DNA of 45,543 nt from Candidatus Jordarchaeales archaeon (lineage in GTDB: Archaea > Asgardarchaeota > Jordiarchaeia > Jordiarchaeales > Freyrarchaeaceae): contig JAWAHN010000003.1 in the NCBI GenBank assembly GCA_038889235.1, positions 8,063 to 53,605 on the forward strand, written 5' to 3'. The notes below the pieces were generated by a model. The model was not told the DNA's origin and ran no database searches. It saw only the letters and a list, made by a program, of their open reading frames with translations. This document shows positions 17,389-26,117 of this stretch, one piece after another. The translations under genes and the position numbers were made by a program. The first letter of the stretch is position 1; every line of letters starts with the position of its first letter.

Positions 17389-18177
17389 GTGAGCGGCTTG
17401 CACGACTGCGACCTGTCATTCCTAGACATACCTGAGGTTTTGAGGTTCGTCTTTTACCCCCGAAAGGACTTCTCCACATGGCTTGGATCCGTGTGCTTCG
17501 TTGATGTCGGTGGAGGGGTACGCTTAGCGTGCAAGTTCTACTCGTGCGACGAGGGGAGGCCTGCGCTCTTGTACTTTCACGGTAACGGTGAGACTGCGGG
17601 AGACTACGACGAGTTCTCGTGGTTTTTCACAAAGAGGGGCCTGAACCTCTTCGTCGCAGAGTATAGGGGGTACGGGCTGAGCGGGGGGAGCCCCACTATA
17701 ACAAGCCTGCTTCGCGACGCGCACATCGTTTTTGGGAGGTTTAAGAGTGTGGCTTTCGAGGAAAAGTGGGGTGGCATGTTCATCATGGGTCGCTCACTCG
17801 GAAGTATTCCGGCAATCGAGCTGGCATACCACTACCAAGATGAGATAAAAGGGTTGATTGTCGAAAGCGGGATAGCTAACACTTTTACCCTTTTCCTAGA
17901 CTTTTTTGGGATTAAAATTAGTGATGAGCTGAGAGAGCAGCTTGAATCCGTGTCGAACAAGGCGAAAATAAGGAAGATAAAGGCTCCGACACTAATAATA
18001 CACGCCGAAAACGACACATTGATACCAGTAAGCGAAGCCATAGAGCTGTACGAAAACTCCGGCGCGGAAGACAAAGAACTCTTCATAATTCCAGGAGCAG
18101 ACCACAACGACCTGTGGTTCGTTGCAGGTGAAAAGTATTATGATAAAATAAAGGCCTTCGTCGAAGAACACTCCTAA
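17389..18177 (+). CDS. Alpha/beta hydrolase (BEM46/ABHD-like serine hydrolase)
   Basis: The catalytic triad can be placed: Ser in the elbow MGRSLGSIPA, Asp in HAENDTLIP and His in GADHNDLWF. LYFHGNGETAGDYDEF gives the oxyanion-hole HGN motif, and EYRGYGLSGGSP is the classic strand following it. No signal peptide is seen, so it is cytoplasmic. The GTG at 17389 is about 25 nt after a TTAAATC element, which suggests a leaderless message. Relatives act on acyl esters or peptides; the substrate cannot be predicted. Confidence 0.82.
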   Translation: MSGLHDCDLSFLDIPEVLRFVFYPRKDFSTWLGSVCFVDVGGGVRLACKFYSCDEGRPALLYFHGNGETAGDYDEFSWFFTKRGLNLFVAEYRGYGLSGGSPTITSLLRDAHIVFGRFKSVAFEEKWGGMFIMGRSLGSIPAIELAYHYQDEIKGLIVESGIANTFTLFLDFFGIKISDELREQLESVSNKAKIRKIKAPTLIIHAENDTLIPVSEAIELYENSGAEDKELFIIPGADHNDLWFVAGEKYYDKIKAFVEEHS

Positions 18178-18700
18178 AACTTTTCCGCCGTCGTTTGGCC
18201 TCCAGTTCCTCTTTCACGCTTTTTGCACCGCTTTTCCGAGCTAAAGCCCGGTTTTTCTGAGCATAGTCTTGGACTATCACAAGCGCCACGCTTTACGTTG
18301 AAGCTGTTAGAGTTACGCTTAGCATAGCTGTTTTAATGAAAAAGTCAAAGTGGTCGACGCACCGACTGATATTGGTCTTCTCCCCGCACAATGCCCCGAT
18401 AAACTAGCTATTAATTAACTCTATGTGGCAGTGCGCTCTGACGTGGCGCCTGAGGATATAGAGCTCTAACGTTTAATGTAATGGTAGAGCTTGGCGGGTA
18501 CCATTCTAGCTTTTGTCCCCCTCAACGCGATCGGCAAAATGTTCGTTGACGTGGCGGCTTCCAGAGGTCTCGGGGTTACCGGGTCACAAGCTAACCGGAA
18601 AACTAAAGAAACACGCTTCCCCTATTCCATTATTTTAAAGACAAAGCCCCCTTTGAACTTCTTAAACTTTCTCGTGGAGATTGTAGCGGCGGGTGGTGTT
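18178..18700. other. Intergenic stretch of about 520 bp
   Basis: I see no recognisable gene. An open frame from 18491 runs into the HNH gene but lacks protein-like features before 18701. TATTTTAAAG near 18632 could be the TATA box for the HNH gene. I could not fold a convincing RNA gene here. Confidence 0.4.
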
Positions 18701-19240
18701 ATGAAAAAATTTAAGCTCACGATAGAGCTTGTCCCCACCCCACTCTGGTTTTCATCTCTGTACAACCTTTACAGGAATGCTGGGATTCCTGAAGAGTGGC
18801 GTAGGATTAAAGCCGAACTTTTCAGAAAGGAGGGGAGAAAGTGTTGGATCTGTGGCAGGGAGGATAGGCGCTTGGAGGCTCACGAGTTCTGGGAGTACGA
18901 TGACGAGAGACATGTTCAGAGACTTGTCGCTATACACCATCTGTGTGACCTCTGCCACAAGGTTAAGCACATAGGGTTCTGGTGTTACACTGAGGAGGGC
19001 AGGAGGAGGCTGAGGAGTGAGGGATTAAGCGAGGAGCATCTGATCGAGCACTTCTGTAGGGTTAACAACTGTTCCAGGGAAGAATTTGAGAAACACAAAA
19101 ATGAGGCTTTCAGAGTTTGGATGGAGAGGAACATGCACTCGTGGACACAGGACCTCGGAGAATACGACCCTGAAAAGAGGAGGGCGAGGCTGCGGGGGCG
19201 TGAACCCAGCTCAAAAACGCCTACTAAGATGCCTTTATAA
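18701..19240 (+). CDS. HNH endonuclease-like protein
   Basis: The protein of 179 residues has a zinc-ribbon-supported HNH pattern: RRIKAELFRKEGRKCWICG, LEAHEFWEYDD, HLCDLCHKVKHIGFW. The His in EAHE and the final CxxCH..H fit a metal-dependent beta-beta-alpha nuclease. The 60 residues after it are charged and helical. ATG 18701 has GGTGGT upstream; the longer frame from 18491 has no such support. The 3' end overlaps the convergent synthetase gene by 17 bp. Such stand-alone HNH proteins occur in mobile and defence contexts; no mobile element is visible here, and function is unknown. Confidence 0.65.
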   Translation: MKKFKLTIELVPTPLWFSSLYNLYRNAGIPEEWRRIKAELFRKEGRKCWICGREDRRLEAHEFWEYDDERHVQRLVAIHHLCDLCHKVKHIGFWCYTEEGRRRLRSEGLSEEHLIEHFCRVNNCSREEFEKHKNEAFRVWMERNMHSWTQDLGEYDPEKRRARLRGREPSSKTPTKMPL

Positions 19241-20693
19241 GTGGGATTTCCTCCTCACCCTCACGATGAGCCGCCTTCCTCCTCGCCAGGAAGTCGTAGT
19301 ATGTCTTGGCGTTTCTCAGTGCGTCGCACAGCCTCCTCATGTCCGGGTAAACAGGTATCCTCTCCTTGGCTAGTATGTCCCTCAATTTAACCCATAGTGC
19401 CTCGTCACCTATGGGTGAGAGAACCACTGCGAACGGCTTCCCTTCTTTTATGGCTTTCTTGCCTGAACTCACCAGCGCATCGGTGAACTCTCCTTTGAAC
19501 GCGTCACTCTGCCTCCAGTTGTAAGCCAGGTACATTACAGGAAGATCGAAGACTATCAAGTCTATGTTTGGGTCGCTTGCAATAGCATCTATGACGGTTG
19601 AAACAACTACCGGGTTGTAGTATGCACCCGACACGTCGACCGGGTTCGTGGCACTTATCCCCTCCGGGTAAACTCGTCTAACTTCCTCCTCTATCACTCT
19701 GACAGTTTCCTCGCTTAATGGGGGAACCTTGAACCCAGCCTCGGATAGGAGGTCGCTTATCGTAACGCTTGCTCCGCCACTAATGGACACGCTGCCAACC
19801 CTGTTCCCCCTCAACGGTGGAAGGAACGAGAATGTGAGCGCTGTGTCAACAAGCTCTTCAAGCGTCTTAACTTCGACAACACCCGTCTGCCTGAAAACCG
19901 CGCTCCATATCCTGTAGCTCCCAGCTAGAGACCCTGTGTGAGAGGCGCATGCCCGTGCCCCGTCCTCACTCCTCCCTCCTTTCCACACTACCAGAGGCTT
20001 CTTTAAGGAGACTTCTAGGAAAGCTTCTGCAAGCCTCTCAGCGCTCTTAACTCCCTCAATGTAGGCAGTCACAACACGCGTCTCCTCGTCATCCTTAAAG
20101 TACGACAGCAGTTCTTCAAGCCCTATATCGCAAGCGTTGCCGTAGCTCACAACCTTGCTAAACCTCAACCCCCTAGTATAGCCGTAAAGTATCACAAGGT
20201 TAGCCAAGCCTCCACTTTGGCTCACGAAGGCGACGTCTCCGGGTTCAAGGGGGAGGTTTATCCTCCAGGCGAGACCCACCCTGGGGTTGTAAAGGCCGAG
20301 GCAGTTCGGTCCAAGCACACGCGTGCGGGTCCCTTTAATGGTCTCCTTAATCTTTTCCTCCAGTTCTATGCCCTCCCTGCGCCCCGTTTCGCTGAAACCC
20401 GCCGTGAATATGGCGACGAGTTTTGCTCCTTTCTCGACGCAGTCCTTAACTATCTCTGGAACCGTGTGCGCCGGGGTTTCTATGAAGACGTAGTCGACTT
20501 TGTCCGGGATATCCGTCACTCGGGGGTAGACCTTTAACCCCAACTCCGGTATCTCGCTCCTACTGGGATTAACCACGTACACTCTTCCCTTGAACCTTAG
20601 GAAAGACCTAAGGAAGAAATAGCCTCTTTTGCTTGAAGCCCCAACGTCAACTACTGTTTCAGGGTTAAAGGCTTCGTCTAACTCGCTCTTCAA
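19224..20693 (-). CDS. NDP-forming acyl-CoA synthetase, alpha-type protein
   Basis: The 489-residue protein covers the alpha-subunit domains of ADP-forming acyl-CoA synthetases: a CoA-binding Rossmann fold at TVVDVGASSKRGYF, GAKLVAIFTAGFSE, LGPNCLGLYNP, VAFVSQSGGLANLVI, the phosphohistidine motif CASHTGSLAGS, and GSVSISGGASVTISD. It would convert an acyl-CoA plus ADP and phosphate to acid and ATP, or the reverse, with an ATP-grasp beta subunit encoded elsewhere. In the N-terminal loop, DVGAS replaces the usual VIGAS. TTG 20693 is chosen because GGAGG lies 9 nt upstream; the frame extends to TTG 20726. It is related to, but lacks, the extra C-terminal domain of the 10643 gene. Confidence 0.8.
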   Translation of the reverse strand: MKSELDEAFNPETVVDVGASSKRGYFFLRSFLRFKGRVYVVNPSRSEIPELGLKVYPRVTDIPDKVDYVFIETPAHTVPEIVKDCVEKGAKLVAIFTAGFSETGRREGIELEEKIKETIKGTRTRVLGPNCLGLYNPRVGLAWRINLPLEPGDVAFVSQSGGLANLVILYGYTRGLRFSKVVSYGNACDIGLEELLSYFKDDEETRVVTAYIEGVKSAERLAEAFLEVSLKKPLVVWKGGRSEDGARACASHTGSLAGSYRIWSAVFRQTGVVEVKTLEELVDTALTFSFLPPLRGNRVGSVSISGGASVTISDLLSEAGFKVPPLSEETVRVIEEEVRRVYPEGISATNPVDVSGAYYNPVVVSTVIDAIASDPNIDLIVFDLPVMYLAYNWRQSDAFKGEFTDALVSSGKKAIKEGKPFAVVLSPIGDEALWVKLRDILAKERIPVYPDMRRLCDALRNAKTYYDFLARRKAAHREGEEEIPLIKAS

Positions 20694-20890
20694 GTTGCAT
20701 AGCCTCCGACCGGAAGTCCATTGCAAAAATTCACTTGCCCGCCTGTAAGTCCGGGCGGGTTATGAACACTATCCTCTCACCTTTGTTTTTTAAGTTTTCC
20801 CTTTTTCGTTTCAAAGAGCATTACGGTAGGAGAAAAATAAATAACGCTTCCTTCCCTATTTTCTTTTTGCTAAAATGGGGGTCGAGTGCC

Positions 20891-21226
20891 TTGGAGGAGC
20901 CTAGTTCTGAGGACAGCAGTTTTAGCAGCGGGCTCCTTCCCGTTTTAGCTGAAATAAAGAGGCGTCTCGAAAACGTCTGTAGGGATAAGATCGTCGACAT
21001 AATACCATTCGGGATCGAACGGTCTAAGAACCTAGAAGGCGTTGACGCGGCAATAGTGTTGAAAGAGGAAGAAGAACTTAACAATAGTGCGAAGAGGATA
21101 AGCAAGGTTCTAGAAGAGGTTCTTAAAGAGAAGAAGATAAGGGTGCGCTTCATATCACAGGAGAAGCTCGAAAAAACCATGTGGCCCCTGTACATTCAGA
21201 GGAAGTCTGTTAGGAGGGCGCAGTGA
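20891..21226 (+). CDS. Small protein resembling a catalytically dead MNT nucleotidyltransferase
   Basis: The 111-residue product has a helical N-terminus (LLPVLAEIKRRLENVCRDKI) and then VDIIPFGIERSKNLEGVDAAIVL, which aligns with the MNT motif FGS-x-AR...SD-x-D-hydrophobic. The Ser of GS is Ile and the first Asp of the metal pair is Gly, so it should not transfer nucleotides. Similarity is by eye and the assignment is tentative. The start is uncertain: TTG 20891 has GGGGG 9 nt before it; TTG 20867 is in frame. The stop overlaps the sirtuin start as GTGA, and the AGGAGG for the sirtuin lies inside this gene, so the two are translationally coupled. Confidence 0.5.
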   Translation: MEEPSSEDSSFSSGLLPVLAEIKRRLENVCRDKIVDIIPFGIERSKNLEGVDAAIVLKEEEELNNSAKRISKVLEEVLKEKKIRVRFISQEKLEKTMWPLYIQRKSVRRAQ

Positions 21227-22041
21227 CCCCGCCAGCTCGGGGTGTTAATCATCCAGTGTCCTCCTGGGGGAGGGGTTCGTTTCTGGGCGTTAGTCGTGAA
21301 ATGCTGGCTAAGCTCGTAGACATACCTGTGAGTAAGCGTTTACGCGTCGTAGCGTTAACTGGAGCCGGTGTTTCAGCCGAGAGTGGTGTCCCCATTTTCC
21401 GGGGCCCGGGATCCATGTGGGAGATTCCAGAGGTTAGAGAGCTTGCCCGTAGGGCTGGTCCACCGTGGAATAACAGGGAGACATGGGAGTTCTACGAGTG
21501 GAGGAGGGGGCTTGTGGCGCGCTGCAAGCCTAACGCCGCCCACCTAACGCTTGCGGAGATGGAGCGTTACTTTGAAGACTTCTGCCTCATAACGCAGAAC
21601 GTCGACGGGCTCCACTGGAGGGCTGGAAGCAAGCACGTCCTCGAGCTTCACGGCAGTATGTGGAAGGGACGGTGCCCCAAGGATGGAGCCGTAGTAGATC
21701 TTCCCGAAACGCCTCTCAAGAGCATTCCGCCAGTGCACGAGTGTGGAACCCCAATGCGCCCCCACGTCGTGCAGTTCGGAGAGCCAATAGACCCCGACGT
21801 TTTGAGGAAGGCTGTGGCCGCGAGCAGAAAGGCTGACCTATTCCTCGTCATCGGCACTTCCGGCGTTGTGGCACCTGCATCCCACCTTCCTCTCATAGCC
21901 CTCGAAAGAGGGGCGAAGCTCATAGAAGTTAACCCCAGAACCACAGTCCTGACTCCATACATGCACCTCTCCGTCAGGGGTAAAGCTGCAGAAGTTTTAC
22001 CAAGAATTTGGAAGATACTTGTCGGCGAAGAAAAATATTAA
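21223..22041 (+). CDS. Sirtuin, NAD+-dependent protein deacylase (Sir2/CobB)
   Basis: The Rossmann-fold NAD-binding and catalytic motifs are complete: LTGAGVSAESGVP, FRGPGSMWE, TQNVDGLHWRAGS, catalytic His in LELHGSMWKG, and late motifs IGTSGVVAPAS and IEVNPRTT. It removes acyl groups from lysines using NAD+; in archaea, Alba and acetyl-CoA synthetases are known targets. The zinc module seems damaged: where four Cys in two CxxC pairs are expected, only GRCPKDG and HECGTPMRP are seen, giving two Cys. GTG 21223 is preferred because AGGAGG sits 6 nt upstream, inside the preceding gene. ATG 21301 would also give a complete core. Confidence 0.85.
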   Translation: MTPPARGVNHPVSSWGRGSFLGVSREMLAKLVDIPVSKRLRVVALTGAGVSAESGVPIFRGPGSMWEIPEVRELARRAGPPWNNRETWEFYEWRRGLVARCKPNAAHLTLAEMERYFEDFCLITQNVDGLHWRAGSKHVLELHGSMWKGRCPKDGAVVDLPETPLKSIPPVHECGTPMRPHVVQFGEPIDPDVLRKAVAASRKADLFLVIGTSGVVAPASHLPLIALERGAKLIEVNPRTTVLTPYMHLSVRGKAAEVLPRIWKILVGEEKY

Positions 22042-22109
22042 TCCGCGTACCGCACCTGTTTCTTTAGTGTTGTTTTGAGCAATAAGTCAGAGGTGGGGGT
22101 GGTGGAGGG

Positions 22110-22910
22110 TTGCCTTACGCTAAAGTTAGAGACATAAACATGTACTACGAGGTTTACGGCAGCGGTTTCCCGTTGGTCATGATCATGGGACTTGGAGCAA
22201 ACACTTACTGGTGGGACCCGTACCTGATAGACGAGTTTTCAAAGCACTTCAAGGTTGTGGTTTTCGACAACAGGGGCGCCGGAAGAACAGATAAGCCCGC
22301 CGTGGACTACACCATGAAAATGTTCGCCGACGACACTGTTGGGCTAATGGACTACCTGGGAATAAAGAAGGCGCACATTCTAGGCGTTTCGATGGGTGGA
22401 ATGATAGCCCAAGAGATCGCACTAAACTACCCTGAGCGCGTCGAAAAACTTGTCCTGTGCGTCACAGCTCCAGGTGGACGTGTAACAGTTCCACCCAAAC
22501 CTGAAGCGATGGCCCTGCTGACAATGGATAGGAGTAAGCTCACCGACGAGCAAATAGCGATGGAAACCATCAAGGTCCTCTACCCCAAAGAATTCATCGA
22601 GAAACACCCAGAAATAGTCAAAGTCTCCTTGGAGAGACTCTCGAAGTACGTGATCCCGACGGACGCTTTCATGAGACAGATTAACGCCATATTAAAGTTC
22701 GACGCCTACGATAGGCTGAGCCACATCAATAAGCCAACGCTGGTCGTCTCGGGAGGAAAAGACATACTGGTCCCACCGGAAAACGGAAAGCTTATCGCAG
22801 AGAAGATACCGAATGCCAAGCTGGTAATATTCGAAGAGTCAGGCCACGGACTTATAACGCAGGAAAGGGAGAGGTTCGCCAGCCTAGTAATAGACTTCCT
22901 CAAGAAATAG
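22110..22910 (+). CDS. Alpha/beta hydrolase
   Basis: A 266-residue soluble hydrolase. The N-terminus MPYAKVRDINMYYEVYGSG leads to LVMIMGLGANTYWW (oxyanion region) and FDNRGAGRTDKP. The nucleophile Ser is in GVSMGGMIAQ, Asp in SGGKDILVP and His in ESGHGLI, so the triad is complete. The fold and length match the esterase, 3-oxoadipate enol-lactonase and meta-cleavage hydrolase group, but the substrate is not predictable. TTG 22110 follows GGTGGAGGG closely. It lies 68 nt after the sirtuin in the same direction. Confidence 0.83.
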   Translation: MPYAKVRDINMYYEVYGSGFPLVMIMGLGANTYWWDPYLIDEFSKHFKVVVFDNRGAGRTDKPAVDYTMKMFADDTVGLMDYLGIKKAHILGVSMGGMIAQEIALNYPERVEKLVLCVTAPGGRVTVPPKPEAMALLTMDRSKLTDEQIAMETIKVLYPKEFIEKHPEIVKVSLERLSKYVIPTDAFMRQINAILKFDAYDRLSHINKPTLVVSGGKDILVPPENGKLIAEKIPNAKLVIFEESGHGLITQERERFASLVIDFLKK

Positions 22911-23202
22911 CAGTATCCCCTTGTTTCCCACGAGCAGACAGGAAATTCCGGAAGGACCGGGGCTCCCGATTTATTAATTTTTGTGGAGTTGAAAATAGCT
23001 GGTGCTATATGCCTCTCAACACGCACTAAATAACTTTTTTGTAGCGTGTAAAACCCTACTTGTCCGGCGTGCGGCGTGAAGGTTGAAGTTCCTGGAATAT
23101 TCCTGTGAATGGTATATTCGAAGCTCAACTTATTGAGAGGTTCACGCTTTGTGATGGTTGAAAGTCTCTCGTTCGTCTCGCCTATGCAGCATAAGGCTGT
23201 TT

Positions 23203-23634
23203 TCACCACCAGAACAGAAGTTTAACTCTCGGCTTTGAAAGGTACCAAACTGCTGCCAGTCCGAGGAAGATGACTGCTACTCCGCTTACGACGTTAAAGT
23301 AAGGGAATTTCTGTGAAAGCAAGGCGATGAAAGTGCTTCTCGAGGAAAGCTGGTCGGGGGAGACGAAAATTCCAACCAAGCCGGCAAGTACCATGAACGA
23401 GGAAAACACTATGATGATTAACCTCCCCCAGTTTTTGAGCTGGAAAAGAGCTACGGCGGAAACGCCAAACGTCAGTCCTACCGCGAGAAACATTGCGAGT
23501 AAAGCTGCGTCCAAAGGCTGGAGGAGACCCCAGCTAATCAGGTTTTCTAAGCCCCAAATAGAAACGGCGACCAAGAGAGCGCCAAAAGCGCAATATGCCA
23601 GGCTGAAAAAAGTGATCCCCTTAGTGCGCTCCAT
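23203..23634 (-). CDS. Four-helix integral membrane protein of unknown function
   Basis: A protein of 143 residues with four hydrophobic helices: near the N-terminus (FFSLAYCAFGALLVAVSIW), LDAALLAMFLAVGLTFGVSA, WGRLIIIVFSSFMVLAGLVG and VVSGVAVIFLGLAAVWYL. It ends in a short charged and aromatic tail. It resembles small DUF2127-like or DoxX-like membrane proteins only in topology; I do not recognise a family. ATG 23634 has GGGTGAT 5 nt upstream; GTG 23643 is possible. Confidence 0.6.
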   Translation of the reverse strand: MERTKGITFFSLAYCAFGALLVAVSIWGLENLISWGLLQPLDAALLAMFLAVGLTFGVSAVALFQLKNWGRLIIIVFSSFMVLAGLVGIFVSPDQLSSRSTFIALLSQKFPYFNVVSGVAVIFLGLAAVWYLSKPRVKLLFWW

Positions 23635-23893
23635 GCCAATCACCCTTTTAAATCAGAGTATACCACCCCGCTCAGGAACCTATTCTACTTAACTCCTCCG
23701 AAGCAAATGTAGCACCGGGCAACGTCCATTAAACATGAAATAGATGGGCGGCTCTTCCTCTTTTTTATTTCTGTCGAACCTCCTCTCAGTCGGCAGTTTT
23801 CCACGTGAACATCTTTCTCGCTACGGGCAGCCCCCTAAAGGAGGAAATCTTAAAAAGGGTTTTTAATTCTTATACGGGTTGGGGGGGTTTGTA

Positions 23894-24940
23894 ATGTCAT
23901 TTCTTAAGCCTCCATCTCCCGATGAGGTCTTCTCGATATGGGTTAGCGGGATGAGAGATGACGAGGTCGAGGAGCTTTTCGCCCGAAAGGATATGCCGTT
24001 CGATAGGTCAAGCGTGTCTGCCGCGGAATTTGTTAAGGAAGTTGACAGGAAGATCGCAGTATTTTTCATGTCAAAGGTTGAAACCGAAAGTTTAGAGTCT
24101 GAAAAGAAGGAGAGCAACTACGAAGGACTGCTAAAAGTTAAATTCTACGAGTTCCCTAAGGGGAAGGTTTCACCCGAACTCAAGCTAGACTCTAGGCTCC
24201 CCATGTTCAACTCGCTAGAGAAAGTTGAGTGCTCTGAATGTGCCGGTAAAGGCTATCTCGAGTGCGATAAGTGCGGTGGAAAAGGAACTTTACCTTGCAG
24301 TGAATGTGGCGAGAGCGGAGAGGTTTCTTGCGATGAGTGTGATGGATCCAAAGAGATTACGCTAACCCTGAGCGTTATTTCGAATGGAGAGGAAGTGGAG
24401 AAGGAGCTGAAAATCCAGTGCCCCACGTGCTTCGGCTCCGGAAAAGTGGTGTGTGGCAAGTGTGGCGGGCTCACCAAGCTCGTCTGCAACGAGTGCGAAG
24501 GAGACGGCAAGTTCCCCTGCAAGAAGTGTAAAGGCGCCGGCATTGTTTTCTCATACAGCATCTCGCCCCCGCCTGTTTCAGGGAAAAAAGCTTACCTCAT
24601 ATACTCTAAGCCCGAGATAGATGAAGCTTTATCAGAAATGCTGGTGGATAAGATAAGCCAGCTTGAAGCCGTAAAGGTGAACGACTACAAACAACTTAAC
24701 AAAGACGACCTAGAAGCCCTGCTCGGCTTCTACAACAAGGACGTAGACAGTAAAGCCAGCAGGGCGAGGAAACTTTTCGCTGAACTCGAAAAGAAAGCCG
24801 ACAAGACTGGTGAAACACCACTCTACCCAATATACATATTCCCGATAGTAAGGCTGGACGTAGAAACAGTCAAAGGGAAAAGAATACAAGTGTTTGCGGT
24901 GGGGGGCGAGAAAAACTACACCACAATCACACTGCGATGA
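23894..24940 (+). CDS. DnaJ-type zinc-finger protein without a J domain
   Basis: The middle third (about residues 110-220) holds eight CxxC motifs in the CxxCxGxG style of the DnaJ cysteine-rich domain (CSECAGKG, CDKCGGKG, CSECGESG, CDECDGSK, CPTCFGSG, CGKCGGLT, CNECEGDG, CKKCKGAG). That is enough for four zinc sites, twice the usual number in DnaJ. No HPD-containing J domain is present. The N-terminal ~110 and C-terminal ~130 residues are unassigned; the end (PIYIFPIVRLDVETVKGKR) looks like a beta-rich domain. ATG 23894 sits 7 nt after GGGGGGG. A protein-binding or folding role is plausible, but function is unknown. Confidence 0.72.
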   Translation: MSFLKPPSPDEVFSIWVSGMRDDEVEELFARKDMPFDRSSVSAAEFVKEVDRKIAVFFMSKVETESLESEKKESNYEGLLKVKFYEFPKGKVSPELKLDSRLPMFNSLEKVECSECAGKGYLECDKCGGKGTLPCSECGESGEVSCDECDGSKEITLTLSVISNGEEVEKELKIQCPTCFGSGKVVCGKCGGLTKLVCNECEGDGKFPCKKCKGAGIVFSYSISPPPVSGKKAYLIYSKPEIDEALSEMLVDKISQLEAVKVNDYKQLNKDDLEALLGFYNKDVDSKASRARKLFAELEKKADKTGETPLYPIYIFPIVRLDVETVKGKRIQVFAVGGEKNYTTITLR

Positions 24941-25092
24941 AATCAACCTCCCCTTTTTCGACTACGAACAGCCCCCCACAAAAAGGGGACAACATCTTTC
25001 CCTCCCTTAGGAAAAGCAAGTTGGACCATCAAAGGAAATGGCGAAAGGAATAACGCTTTTAAGATAGACGCTAGGCAGCTTTCAGCAGAGTT

Positions 25093-25101
25093 TTTATATA
25101 T
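25093..25101 (+). promoter_or_regulatory. TATA box of the small helical protein gene
   Basis: TTTATATAT lies about 60 nt before the GTG start at 25161; GGAGG follows at 25149-25153. Confidence 0.4.
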
Positions 25102-25160
25102 CTTAAAGGTGAGGTTTCTTGAAAAAGGTAATCAGTTAAACCTCCGTTGGAGGATTAGGC

Positions 25161-25556
25161 GTGGATTTAGACAAAGCAATCGTGGTAGTCGCTAGGCGCA
25201 TGAATAAACGCGCAGAGGAGCTGAGAGGGAGAACTCCAATTGTCGAGGTAATCGATCATGTTATGAGCGAAACTAAGTGTAAGAATTATGAAGAATTCTT
25301 TAGAATTCTTCTTGAGAATCCAAGGGTGCTTTATGATCTGGCTTCACTAAGAGTGAAAAACGCGATAGTTGACTCGTTTTTAAGCATGTTGTTCACGGAA
25401 ATTTTCTCGAGGTTTGGCTTAGGAGAGTTGGGCCCCCTCCTCCTCGAAGCTATAAAAGCCGGGGACAAGGCAGAAGTCAAAAAGATTTTTCTGAAAGTTG
25501 CTGAAGCCGTGAAGGAAGCAGAAGAGAAAGAAAGTAAAACCTCTATCGAAACATAA
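25161..25556 (+). CDS. Small helical protein of unknown function
   Basis: The 131-residue product is predicted to be almost entirely helical, with a basic N-terminus (IVVVARRMNKRAEELRGR) and a charged C-terminal helix (KVAEAVKEAEEKESK). It has no signal peptide, membrane segment or motif that I recognise. GTG 25161 has GGAGG 7-9 nt upstream and its own TATA box, so it is likely a real, separately transcribed gene. Nothing in the neighbours suggests its role. Confidence 0.65.
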   Translation: MDLDKAIVVVARRMNKRAEELRGRTPIVEVIDHVMSETKCKNYEEFFRILLENPRVLYDLASLRVKNAIVDSFLSMLFTEIFSRFGLGELGPLLLEAIKAGDKAEVKKIFLKVAEAVKEAEEKESKTSIET

Positions 25557-26115
25557 TTTTTCTCTTACCTTTTGCTCATTACGAAAAAGGGAAGGGGGCT
25601 TGAATGCTCCTCAGCTCGCCGGGCTAGAAAGTGGCCACCAAGCTTTGGTGTAAGTGAAGCTTAAATTAGTCGACTTCGTTGTCATGTTGCTTACATGGGA
25701 AGCTTTGTCCGCGAATGTAATTTTAGAAAAACAGGAAACATTCTCTTGCCTGCTTAAGGCTTAACTTGGCATTGCTGAGATTTTCTTGAGGCAAGCGTTC
25801 TTCTGTCGGAGCTGTGTCACTCAACCCGGCGCTTGTTCTTTCAACCATACGAGCTTTAACGAGCGAAAACTTGCTTCCAAGTACATTTCCGTCTCTCTCA
25901 CAATTCCTCGTATTGCAGCGACTTATAGGCGTCCCGGCGTTTGCTGTTTTTCCAGAAGTGCTACTGAAGTTTCACCTGTTTTAATTTCTTTTGCAGCCCT
26001 CATACGCTGCTTCCTGAGCTTGGGTCTTCTGAGGACATTTTCCAGCGCGCATGTGATACCGTTCGTTTGGAAATGTCGTTTCACACTGTTCGAATTAAGA
26101 CGTAAAATTTAAAAC
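25557..26115. other. Intergenic stretch ahead of the first ECF cassette
   Basis: I see no gene I can support in these ~560 bp. A plus-strand open frame (25786-26112) has unusual composition, no ribosome site and runs into the promoter. T-rich sequence right after 25556 may terminate the preceding gene. AAATTTAAAAC at 26105-26115 is the probable TATA region for the ECF operon. Confidence 0.4.
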
Positions 26116-26117
26116 TT

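Noticed and set aside
18430-18490. tRNA-like segment
   Set aside because: I could not form the four stems or find a T-loop sequence; no tRNA was found elsewhere either.
18491-18700. Long N-terminal extension of the HNH protein
   Set aside because: The extension has no domain or ribosome site, while ATG 18701 has a good one and begins the recognisable protein.
22706-23209. Minus-strand open frame of 167 codons
   Set aside because: It overlaps the 3' end of a well-supported alpha/beta hydrolase and shows no family features; a shadow frame.
25786-26112. Plus-strand open frame before the first ECF operon
   Set aside because: Cys/Phe/Arg-rich composition unlike neighbours, no ribosome site, and it runs into the TATA region of the ECF operon.
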